A DNA stretch of 6,406 bases from an uncultured Eubacteriales bacterium (GCA_959604475.1 CAUHBX010000058.1:1-6406); one strand, 5' to 3'. Shown: positions 1 to 5,439, counted from the first letter of the stretch. Notes: generated by a model not told the origin, from the sequence alone. A program made the numbers and translations.

Positions 1-38
1 CTCAAGAAATAATACGCGCTTATAAACAGCTTGACTGA
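1..38 (+). CDS. Possible C-terminal tail of an upstream protein (11 codons, left-truncated)
   Basis: One plus-strand frame is open from base 3 and reads QEIIRAYKQLD before a TGA at 36-38. It stops 12 bp before the terminator hairpin at 51-81, where the end of a gene would be expected. No family can be assigned from so few residues. A second frame is also open for seven codons (stop at 23-25), so the frame choice rests on length and on closeness to the terminator. The body of the gene, if real, lies outside the window. Confidence 0.35.
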   Translation, partial: QEIIRAYKQLD

Positions 39-50
39 GATAAATTATTT

Positions 51-81
51 AAAAGCCATGAATTTAAAATTCATGGCTTTT
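51..81. terminator. Bidirectional Rho-independent terminator
   Basis: A perfect 31-bp inverted repeat: AAAAGCCATGAATTT pairs with its complement around one central base, giving a stem of about 13 bp with a core GCCATG/CATGGC. T-rich sequence follows on both strands. It lies 4 bp beyond the MFS transporter stop codon (86-88, minus strand) and just after the possible plus-strand gene tail. It probably ends transcription from both sides. Confidence 0.8.
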
Positions 82-85
82 AATT

Positions 86-1264
86 TTATTTCTGCTTTTT
101 AGGAAGTGAAAACACAAGTAATATTCCGACTATCGCTGCAGCTGCAGCAATAATAAATGATGTATTAACTCCTGCGGCTTTCGCAATAAGCGGGGTGCAT
201 ATAGATGACACTCCCATACCAATCAGTACCAGCGATACAATAACGCCTGCATTTTTAACTCCAAAATAATCGGTTGTAAGTGACGGTATTGTAGCAGCCG
301 AGCCTCCGTATGCAAAGCTGAGTAGCCAGAAGCACACAAGATAAACATATCCCGATGAAAATGTAAGAAGTATAACGGCTGAAATAGTAATTATAAAAAC
401 CAAAATCATGGAATTTTTGGTGCTTATTTTATCACTGACCGAGGATATGATAAATCTTCCGGCCACTTGAAACAGCGAGGCTATGCTTACTCCCGCTACT
501 AAGAGTGCTGTGTCCAGTCCCTTACCCGTCCCAAAGCTGACAAATATTGAACTTATAAGTACAAATGCCGGAATGGAAAACGTCTGTATCAGAAAAAGCT
601 TATAATATGTAGCTGTCCTTATTACTTCCCTTGCCTCATACTGCTTGGTATTAAATGCACCGCCTTTAGGCACAAAGCCCGCCATGTACCCATCCGGCGG
701 AGCCTCAATAGTCAGCATTCCAAACACTCCTATTACAGCGAAGATTACGGCTAGTATAATAACGGTTTTAGAAAATCCGTAGGATGAAAGCCATCTGCTG
801 CATAATGGGGAGAGAATTGTAGCGCTGATTCCAAGAGTTGCGAGGACAAGCCCTGTTGCAAAGCCCTTTTTATCAGGAAACCACTTCTGCATCATTGCTA
901 CTATTACGTTATATACTATACCATCCCCTAAACCTAAGAGCCCTCCGTATGTAGCCCACATCATTTTAGGGCTGCTGACCGGTAAAAATCCCGTAAGCAA
1001 AATTCCTGCCGCCATACAAAGATACCCAATAAGCATTATTTTCTTAATGCTTATTTTTTTCTGCAAAATTCCGCCAACATAATTACCAAGTACAAAGACC
1101 GCAAGGAAAATAGTATATGGCAAAGCGGCTTCTGCCGACTCAATGGAAAAATAATTCATTACATATGGCTGAATAATGCTGTACATATAGCAAAAACCAA
1201 GTATAAGGCAGCATATCATACCACAAATCAAAATCCTTACACGTTTGCTTCCTGTTTCTATCAT
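86..1264 (-). CDS. MFS transporter, oxalate/formate antiporter (OFA)-like family
   Basis: A 392-residue inner-membrane carrier with about 12 hydrophobic helices (roughly 11-31, 47-67, 74-94, 103-124, 134-156, 166-186, 222-244, 250-272, 285-303, 306-328, 338-360, 367-387) and a central cytoplasmic loop. Family marks are the glycine-rich helix 4 ending in QKWFPDKKGFATGL (126-139), the APPDGY segment after helix 6 (188-193), and RFIISSVSDKIS (270-281). OFA members exchange or import small mono- and dicarboxylates; this substrate is not known. The start at 1264 is chosen because AGGGGG (1272-1277) sits 7 nt upstream. An in-frame ATG at 1366 would add 34 hydrophilic residues, has no such site and would overlap the preceding gene. 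It is the second gene of an operon with the metallo-hydrolase, which suggests that the carrier supplies or clears that enzyme's substrate or product. The family assignment is firm; the substrate is inference. Confidence 0.88.
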   Translation of the reverse strand: MIETGSKRVRILICGMICCLILGFCYMYSIIQPYVMNYFSIESAEAALPYTIFLAVFVLGNYVGGILQKKISIKKIMLIGYLCMAAGILLTGFLPVSSPKMMWATYGGLLGLGDGIVYNVIVAMMQKWFPDKKGFATGLVLATLGISATILSPLCSRWLSSYGFSKTVIILAVIFAVIGVFGMLTIEAPPDGYMAGFVPKGGAFNTKQYEAREVIRTATYYKLFLIQTFSIPAFVLISSIFVSFGTGKGLDTALLVAGVSIASLFQVAGRFIISSVSDKISTKNSMILVFIITISAVILLTFSSGYVYLVCFWLLSFAYGGSAATIPSLTTDYFGVKNAGVIVSLVLIGMGVSSICTPLIAKAAGVNTSFIIAAAAAIVGILLVFSLPKKQK

Positions 1265-1271
1265 AAAAACG

Positions 1272-1277
1272 CCCCCT
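1272..1277 (-). promoter_or_regulatory. Ribosome binding site that fixes the MFS start
   Basis: AGGGGG on the minus strand, 7 nt before the ATG at 1264 and inside the 31-bp gap after the metallo-hydrolase stop. It supports the 392-residue start over the in-frame ATG 102 nt upstream. Confidence 0.75.
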
Positions 1278-1295
1278 AGTTCACAAGGTATATCG

Positions 1296-2111
1296 TCACA
1301 TATTTTCCATACGGGCATAGCACATATTTCTGAAAAGCTGGGCATAATGCCTGTATCCGCTTTCACCTATAATGTAAGCATTGGGCATATGGCTTAATCG
1401 CTTGTTGGCGAAATCCATTTTCTCAAAGGAATTATCAATAAACGGATGGTTGCTTATAGCCACGTCCACCTTTTTCCTTTCCGCCTGTTCAAGAAAATAA
1501 TCTAATGACTTAAAATAAGTAAGCACATCCTTTAAACTGTTCGGAGGGTTTGTTCCGCCCCACAGTGCCGCCGTATGCGTAATCCCTAAATCCGTAACGG
1601 GAAAAATAAAGCTTAACCCTCCCGGCGTATGCCCCGGTGTAAAGTATACGTCTAATGTTTTATCACCCAGTACTATTTTGTCACCGTCGCCTATAAAGTT
1701 ATCAACGTCGAAGTCCTTCCAGGTTTCCGGTTTGTCTGGGAAAAATGGACAGTCGGTCCAAAAATCATAGTCAATTTCAGACATATAGGTTTGCGGATGG
1801 AATGCATCTATTATCCATTTTCCGCAGCCGCAGTGGTCAAAATGCCCATGTGTGATAACAAATTTTTTAATATGGTTCGGGTTCCATCCAATATCCTCTA
1901 TAGCCTCAACTATTGCCTGGAACATTTCTTCTTTAGGGAAAATAGCGTCAATCAGTATCAGGCCTTCCGTTGTTTTAAGGACAATACAGTTTGTAGATTT
2001 ATTGCTTACAAGCAGTACGTCGTCAAATATTTGACTATGGATAAACCAGCTTGTATCAAACATATTGTCTATATGCTTCTGGGTTACAACTACGCTTTTT
2101 AAATTCAACAT
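1296..2111 (-). CDS. Metallo-beta-lactamase-fold metallo-hydrolase of unknown substrate
   Basis: A 271-residue cytoplasmic protein without a signal peptide or membrane segment. The metal signature THGHFDH (87-93) gives H88, H90, D92 and H93. A further ligand is H161 in TPGHTPG (158-164). SNHP (220-223) near the C-terminus provides H222, matching the last zinc ligand of B3-type and related members. The usual aspartate after the TPGH strand is not evident; ALWGGTNP (182-189) lies there, again as in B3-like enzymes. The fold hydrolyses esters, thioesters, lactones, amides or phosphodiesters through a di-metal site, and the sequence does not say which. The start has GGGGGA upstream. It is the first gene of a two-gene operon with an OFA-type MFS carrier and lies divergent from an IclR regulator, so a catabolic role is more likely than antibiotic resistance. 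The unusual CGC after the DH of the motif (94-96) replaces the commoner xGG. Confidence 0.85.
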   Translation of the reverse strand: MLNLKSVVVTQKHIDNMFDTSWFIHSQIFDDVLLVSNKSTNCIVLKTTEGLILIDAIFPKEEMFQAIVEAIEDIGWNPNHIKKFVITHGHFDHCGCGKWIIDAFHPQTYMSEIDYDFWTDCPFFPDKPETWKDFDVDNFIGDGDKIVLGDKTLDVYFTPGHTPGGLSFIFPVTDLGITHTAALWGGTNPPNSLKDVLTYFKSLDYFLEQAERKKVDVAISNHPFIDNSFEKMDFANKRLSHMPNAYIIGESGYRHYAQLFRNMCYARMENM

Positions 2112-2149
2112 TTTTATATCCCCCGTTTCATATCCTCGTATTCACGTTT

Positions 2150-2162
2150 AAGGTGACACCTT
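2150..2162. promoter_or_regulatory. Palindrome AAGGTGACACCTT, candidate operator in the hydrolase leader
   Basis: A perfect 6+1+6 inverted repeat centred on base 2156. After one mismatch it resumes for two more pairs, spanning 2147-2165 overall. It lies about 38 bp upstream of the hydrolase start, between the predicted promoter and the gene. It could be a repressor site acting as a roadblock, or a short hairpin in the leader RNA. The bound protein is not known; the adjacent IclR-family regulator is the obvious candidate. Confidence 0.45.
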
Positions 2163-2248
2163 TAATGCTTACCGGCTTAATATCATTGTTGCACAAGGCC
2201 ATTTGGGTGTAAACATTTGTAAGGCAATCTCAATCAAATTTCTTCTGC

Positions 2249-2276
2249 ATATTAAAGTTTATTGAGCTATGCTCAA
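2249..2276 (-). promoter_or_regulatory. Putative promoter of the hydrolase-transporter operon
   Basis: On the minus strand, TTGAGC (-35, 2271-2276) and TAATAT (-10, 2249-2254) are separated by 16 bp, close to the housekeeping sigma consensus. Transcription would begin near 2242 and give a leader of about 130 nt. The -35 is one arm of the palindrome at 2262-2276, so a protein bound there would compete with RNA polymerase. Confidence 0.4.
2262..2276. promoter_or_regulatory. Palindrome TTGAGCTATGCTCAA, candidate IclR-family operator
   Basis: A perfect 6-bp inverted repeat with a 3-bp spacer (TTGAGC-TAT-GCTCAA). IclR-family dimers bind short palindromes of about this size near their own and divergent genes. 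It lies 90 bp upstream of the IclR start and covers the predicted -35 of the hydrolase operon. Assignment to this regulator is inference from position. Confidence 0.5.
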
Positions 2277-2313
2277 CACACATTGATATTATTTATATGA
2301 ACCTATGTTTTTG

Positions 2314-2342
2314 TTGAAAAGCATTCCTTTTTATGAAATAAT
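2314..2342 (+). promoter_or_regulatory. Putative promoter of the IclR-family gene
   Basis: TTGAAA (-35, 2314-2319) and AATAAT (-10, 2337-2342) are spaced by 17 bp, each one base off consensus. The start of transcription would be near 2349, leaving a leader of only about 17 nt that contains the GGAGGTG ribosome binding site (2353-2359). Confidence 0.45.
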
Positions 2343-2365
2343 GAATCTAGATGGAGGTGTAATAA

Positions 2366-3103
2366 ATGAACAGCTACTCATATAGTGTTGCTTCAGTTGA
2401 AAAAGTAATGAAAATAATTGAAATACTAGCAACCGCCAGCAATGGCCTTCGGGTTAGCCAAATATCCGAAAAAATAGACTCACATCCATCAAGCGTTGAC
2501 AGATTTTTAATCACCCTTCAAAACCTTGGCTACACACAAAAAGATGAAAATAACCGGTATAGTCTGACAGAAAAATTTTTCTTAATTTCAAACCAAATAC
2601 TTATTAATCACCCGTTTACAGAGAAATATCTAGACCTAATGCATACACTGGCGTATAAATATAACATGACGACACATATTTCAGCTTTCTTCGGATTTTA
2701 TAATATAATAATTCATAAGGAAACCTTAGTTCAAAATCTTGATATGAATTATGCGTTTTTTGATCCAAAAAGGCATCACTACTGCTCCGCCCCAGGTAAG
2801 CTGCTGCTTTCTACTTTATCTGAGGAGGATTTAAAAAGATACTTTGACAAAACAACTCTGATTAAATTTAATAAAACAACTCTTGCGACGGAAGACGATA
2901 TCCGCAAGGAATTAATAAAAATCAGAAAAAACGGGTTTTCGACACATAATGAAGAATTTCTGCTTGGGAACTTTACAATAAGTTTTCCTTTAAAGATTGA
3001 CGGAAATATAAAAGGAGCCTTTTCATTTATGTGCCAAATAGCGGATAAACCCAAAATATATAACGCCAAAGCAATCAGCGATATCAAGAGCAAACTGGAA
3101 TAA
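2366..3103 (+). CDS. IclR-family transcriptional regulator
   Basis: A 245-residue DNA-binding protein. The N-terminal winged helix-turn-helix (about 7-72) includes LRVSQISEKIDSHPSSVDRFLITLQNLGY (28-56) and the wing NRYSLTEKFF (63-72). The C-terminal effector domain (about 85-245) carries the family segments HHYCSAPGKLLLS (137-149), IRKNGFSTHNEEFLLG (186-201) and the following strands ISFPLKIDGNIKGAFSF. Length is slightly below the usual 250-270. GGAGGTG (2353-2359) lies 6 nt before the ATG. IclR proteins bind small aromatic or aliphatic carboxylates and activate or repress adjacent catabolic operons. Here the divergent hydrolase-transporter operon is the likely target, with autoregulation possible through the shared intergenic palindromes. 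The effector and the sign of regulation cannot be told from sequence. Confidence 0.9.
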   Translation: MNSYSYSVASVEKVMKIIEILATASNGLRVSQISEKIDSHPSSVDRFLITLQNLGYTQKDENNRYSLTEKFFLISNQILINHPFTEKYLDLMHTLAYKYNMTTHISAFFGFYNIIIHKETLVQNLDMNYAFFDPKRHHYCSAPGKLLLSTLSEEDLKRYFDKTTLIKFNKTTLATEDDIRKELIKIRKNGFSTHNEEFLLGNFTISFPLKIDGNIKGAFSFMCQIADKPKIYNAKAISDIKSKLE

Positions 3104-3105
3104 AT

Positions 3106-3129
3106 AAAAACGTCCTTCCGGACGTTTTT
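3106..3129. terminator. Bidirectional terminator between convergent IclR and VanZ-like genes
   Basis: AAAAACGTCC and GGACGTTTTT form a 10-bp stem around a TTCC loop. The A-tract on one side and the T-tract on the other make it usable in both directions. It starts 3 bp after the IclR stop and ends 5 bp from the VanZ-like stop, so one hairpin ends both transcripts. Confidence 0.88.
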
Positions 3130-3133
3130 ATAA

Positions 3134-3745
3134 TTATATTAAATTTAAAATTCCTGAGCCTATGAAAAAATAAAAAACGTATAAAACAGCTATATTAAAT
3201 ACCGCGCCGTTTTTCATGAAACTGTCATCCAACTTTAAAAAACTGACCTTGTGAAAAAATAAGTAATATAAGCCATATCCCGAAGCAGTTCCCAGAGTAT
3301 TCATTATCAAGTCATTTATGTCTGTTGCTCTGTAGTTAAACAGCTGGCTTATTTCTATGATTAGTGAAAATATCAATCCTGATATAAGTGTTTCTTTAAA
3401 ATCTGTACAGCTTTGCCACAGCAAAGGAGCAAATGCTCCAAGCGGTACAAAAAGCAGCACATTCATACCAAGTCCAAATATATCACATCCATAGAATGGA
3501 ATAAGGTTAATTTTTTCAAATCGAATGAGGCTTAAACCAGCCCTGCATGTCTCATTTATTCCTGCAGCGCCGGTGATATAAACCATAGCCGTAAACATAG
3601 ACGCAAAAACAAGCCAGCCTGCAGCAAATCCTTTTGTAATTTTGACTTCCCTGCTTTTATAATATATACATATTACAATCTCTACTAAAATATATGGAAT
3701 CAATAAAATAAAAAAGCTTTTTAAGCTTCCCATTATATACAGCAT
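3134..3745 (-). CDS. VanZ-like family membrane protein
   Basis: A 203-residue integral membrane protein with about five hydrophobic segments (roughly 8-28, 38-60, 92-110, 117-136, 182-202). The conserved VanZ core is clear: INLIPF (79-84), NVLLFVPLG (95-103), EISQ (131-134), and the R139-D142-D145-N149-G152-G156 series in RATDINDLIMNTLGTASGYG (139-158). The family is named for the teicoplanin resistance protein VanZ. Most chromosomal members are of unknown function and not proven resistance genes. AAGGAG (minus strand) lies 8 nt before the chosen ATG; a second in-frame ATG four codons on is possible but less well placed. It stands alone, converges on the IclR gene with a shared terminator, and has no van genes nearby. 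No clear -35/-10 is visible upstream; only a weak TATGCT (3772-3777) is present. Confidence 0.85.
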   Translation of the reverse strand: MLYIMGSLKSFFILLIPYILVEIVICIYYKSREVKITKGFAAGWLVFASMFTAMVYITGAAGINETCRAGLSLIRFEKINLIPFYGCDIFGLGMNVLLFVPLGAFAPLLWQSCTDFKETLISGLIFSLIIEISQLFNYRATDINDLIMNTLGTASGYGLYYLFFHKVSFLKLDDSFMKNGAVFNIAVLYVFYFFIGSGILNLI

Positions 3746-3836
3746 AACACCATCTCCTTTTTCACTACATTAGCATAACTTCCATACCGGTTTGTTAAGA
3801 TAAGCATAAGAAATTCCGAATTAAAAATTCAGACAG

Positions 3837-3871
3837 AAAAAAGCACTCGAAGGGGTCCGAGTGCTTTTTTT
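3837..3871. terminator. Orphan Rho-independent terminator hairpin
   Basis: AAAAAAGCACTCG pairs with CGAGTGCTTTTTT around an 8-base loop (3850-3857), giving a strong stem flanked by A- and T-tracts and so able to work in both directions. No protein gene ends at it: the vanZ-like gene starts to its left and pdp starts to its right. Plus-strand use would need a transcript arising within 3746-3836, where I see no convincing promoter. Minus-strand use would end the candidate small RNA and shield the vanZ-like gene. Confidence 0.85.
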
Positions 3872-3955
3872 GCAAACAGTTTTAAATTAAAGGGGGTATT
3901 ATACAGAAATGGGGCGATTCCTGTATGTATCAAAGCTTTATCTTTAATACACTTA
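3837..3955 (-). ncRNA. Candidate C-rich small regulatory RNA
   Basis: Inference from structure; not matched to a known family. Read on the minus strand from about 3945-3955 to the terminator, the transcript would be about 105-120 nt. Its first hairpin (3926 to 3901) has a 10-bp stem including one G-U pair, and its loop is CGCCCC. A linear segment with CCCCC (3896-3892) and an A/T-rich stretch follow. The transcript ends in the terminator hairpin, whose loop is GACCCCTT. All three C-runs are therefore unpaired and complementary to Shine-Dalgarno sequences, as in C-rich Firmicute sRNAs such as FsrA or RsaE/RoxS. The G-U pair exists only in minus-strand RNA; the plus strand would have an A-C mismatch, which favours this direction. 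Promoter support is weak: TTGTTC (3986-3991)-18-CATAGT (3962-3967), or TTTATA (3976-3981)-18-TATAAG (3952-3957). It may instead be a relic of a lost gene. Confidence 0.38.
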
Positions 3956-4094
3956 TACTATACTATGACTATATGTATAAATTATGAACAAAGAATGAAA
4001 AATATCCAAACAAATAATTAAGGGCAGATTAAGCTTGATATTTCTAATCTTATTTTAAATTTATTGATGTTTGGTAGAAGTAATTATTTGGGTG

Positions 4095-4103
4095 TGGTAT
4101 ACT
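4095..4103 (+). promoter_or_regulatory. Extended -10 promoter of the pdp-deoB operon
   Basis: TGGTATACT combines the TGn extension with a near-consensus -10 (TATACT, 4098-4103). No good -35 lies at 17 bp; TTGGTA (4071-4076) is 21 bp away. Transcription would start near 4110 and leave a leader of about 25 nt, too short for a riboswitch. Confidence 0.5.
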
Positions 4104-4123
4104 TATTTATATTAAAATGCGAA

Positions 4124-4129
4124 GGAGGG
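4124..4129 (+). promoter_or_regulatory. Ribosome binding site that fixes the pdp start
   Basis: GGAGGG lies 5 nt before the ATG at 4135. The in-frame ATG at 4117 would place this site inside the coding region and has no site of its own, so it is rejected as the start. Confidence 0.85.
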
Positions 4130-4134
4130 TTATT

Positions 4135-5439
4135 ATGAATATAGTTGATTTAATTATCAAAAAGCGTGACGGCGGAAAGCTTTCAAAGGAAGAAATTGAG
4201 TTTTTCGTTAATGGAACTACAGATTCCTCAATACCGGATTATCAAATATCAGCTATGCTTATGGCTATATACTTTCAAAACCTTGATACTGAGGAAACCT
4301 CTGAGCTTACACTTGCAATGGCCAACTCAGGCTCGACATTTGACTTATCATCAATAGATGGCGTTAAAGTAGATAAACATTCTACCGGAGGTGTGGCGGA
4401 TACTACTACCCTTATTCTTGCCCCTTTGGTAGCCAGCTGCGGCGTCCCCGTAGTCAAGATGAGCGGCCGAGGGCTTGGGTTCTCCGGCGGAACCTTAGAT
4501 AAGCTGGAATCAATACCTGGCTTTAGGATTGACGTTTCTGAAAATGAAGCGCTCAAGTTCGCAAAAACCAGCGGCATTGTCCTTATGAGCCAAACGGATA
4601 ATCTTACACCTGCCGATAAAAAACTTTATGCCCTTAGGGATGTTACGGGAACAGTAGAGAATATTCCGCTTATATCAGGAAGCATAATGTCAAAAAAAAT
4701 CGCAGCCGGAGCAGACGCCATAGTTTTAGATGTCAAATGCGGAAGCGGGGCCTTCATGAAGGATTATGACTCTGCGGTTTCCCTTGCTGAAACGATGGTT
4801 GATATAGGTCGTTCCGTTGGCCGTGAGGTTACGGCTGTGATAAGCAGTATGGACCAGCCTCTCGGTATGAATATAGGAAATTCCCTCGAAGTTATAGAGG
4901 CCATTGAAATACTTAAAGGAAACGCAGGCGGTGATTTGCTTGAGGTTGCCCTTACGCTTGGAGCCTACATGCTTTTAAGCTCAAAGACAGTTAGAACTGT
5001 TGACGAAGGAAAAGCCATCCTTCTTGAAAAAATCAAAAACAGAAACGGCCTTGAAAAATTCCGGGAGCTGCTTATCCAGCAGGGAGGAAACCCGTCAATT
5101 ATAGACGACTATTCCCTGCTTCCCATATCGAATGAGAAGCTTTCTGTAACCGCTTGCTGTGACGGTTATGTATATTCCATGAATACAGCAGAAATCGGAC
5201 GCGCCTCACTTGAAACAGGAGCCGGACGCGCTTCTAAAGCTGACAAGATTGATTTCGGCGCAGGTATAATAATGAAGGTCAGAATTGGAGACTATGTTCA
5301 TAAAGGGGATATGATAGCCGAAATTTATTCTTCATCAAAGGAGAAATGCTTATCAGCGTCAAAATATCTTGAACAGGCTGTTGTAATAAATGATAAAAAA
5401 CCGGAAAATCCTAAATTAATATTAGACATAATCAAATAG
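4135..5439 (+). CDS. pdp: Pyrimidine-nucleoside phosphorylase
   Basis: A 434-residue cytoplasmic enzyme that splits uridine, deoxyuridine or thymidine with phosphate, giving the base and (deoxy)ribose-1-phosphate. Its length equals the family norm and its N-terminus (MNIVDLIIKKRDGGKLS) is typical. An N-terminal helical lobe is followed by the phosphate-binding segment KVDKHSTGGVADTTTL (78-93). The family signature SGRGLGFSGGTLDKLE (110-125) comes next, then LRD (167-169), SGSIMSKK (181-188) and a C-terminal lobe. The catalytic residues of E. coli DeoA (H85, R171, S186, K190) correspond to H82, R168, S183 and K187 by constant offset. Two positions are unusual against enzymes I recall: F116 where the signature usually has histidine, and A88 where GVGD is common. 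The early segment match favours Pdp (broad pyrimidine specificity) over strict thymidine phosphorylase. It is the first gene of an operon with deoB, which uses its sugar product. Regulation is unknown; no regulator is adjacent. Confidence 0.95.
   Translation: MNIVDLIIKKRDGGKLSKEEIEFFVNGTTDSSIPDYQISAMLMAIYFQNLDTEETSELTLAMANSGSTFDLSSIDGVKVDKHSTGGVADTTTLILAPLVASCGVPVVKMSGRGLGFSGGTLDKLESIPGFRIDVSENEALKFAKTSGIVLMSQTDNLTPADKKLYALRDVTGTVENIPLISGSIMSKKIAAGADAIVLDVKCGSGAFMKDYDSAVSLAETMVDIGRSVGREVTAVISSMDQPLGMNIGNSLEVIEAIEILKGNAGGDLLEVALTLGAYMLLSSKTVRTVDEGKAILLEKIKNRNGLEKFRELLIQQGGNPSIIDDYSLLPISNEKLSVTACCDGYVYSMNTAEIGRASLETGAGRASKADKIDFGAGIIMKVRIGDYVHKGDMIAEIYSSSKEKCLSASKYLEQAVVINDKKPENPKLILDIIK

Larger units (their letters stand above)
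2112..2365. other. Divergent promoter/operator region between the hydrolase and IclR genes
   Basis: A 254-bp gene-free stretch between two divergently transcribed genes. It holds a promoter-like element in each direction and two strong odd-length palindromes (2150-2162 and 2262-2276), annotated separately. A weaker one, TTGTTGCACAA, lies at 2186-2196. I see no ORF or structured RNA of a known class. This is the expected place for the IclR-family protein to control the hydrolase-transporter operon and its own gene. Confidence 0.7.
3746..4134. other. 389-bp AT-rich intergenic region between divergent vanZ-like and pdp genes
   Basis: No protein gene is supported here. From left to right it holds the upstream region of the vanZ-like gene, an orphan terminator hairpin (3837-3871), a second hairpin (3901-3926), a TATAC-rich promoter-like block (3952-3991), a 6-bp inverted repeat (AGATTA 4026-4031 with TAATCT 4045-4050), and the pdp promoter. 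It is unusually long for a compact region. The orphan hairpins suggest a small RNA gene, annotated separately. Confidence 0.6.

Noticed and set aside
1265..1366. N-terminal extension of the MFS transporter from an in-frame ATG at 1366
   Set aside because: It would overlap the end of the hydrolase gene, adds a hydrophilic stretch without family similarity, and lacks a ribosome binding site, whereas AGGGGG lies correctly before the ATG at 1264.
1791..2102. Plus-strand open frames opposite the hydrolase gene
   Set aside because: They are antisense to a well-supported family protein, have no ribosome binding site or recognisable domain, and look like shadows of its codon pattern.
2779..3093. Minus-strand open frame opposite the IclR gene
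   Set aside because: It lies antisense to the conserved effector domain and shows no independent signals.
3909..3947. 12-codon plus-strand mini-ORF after AGGGGG
   Set aside because: The spacing from the G-run to the ATG is 12 nt, no plus-strand promoter is convincing, and the same bases pair better as a minus-strand RNA hairpin.
3954..3979. TATAC tandem/inverted repeat block as a possible origin or mobile-element end
   Set aside because: It is short, purely A/T-driven and not associated with a transposase, target duplication or initiator boxes; promoter-like AT sequence explains it.
4117..4134. Earlier pdp start (MRRRVI extension)
   Set aside because: The GGAGGG ribosome binding site lies between this ATG and the one at 4135, and the family N-terminus begins at MNIVDL.
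3872..4134. Riboswitch or T-box in the pdp leader
   Set aside because: The extended -10 at 4095-4103 leaves only about 25 nt of leader, and no purine-riboswitch or T-box core sequences are visible upstream.
4166..4577. Open frames in other frames and on the opposite strand within pdp
   Set aside because: They are shadows of the strongly conserved phosphorylase frame and resemble no known protein.
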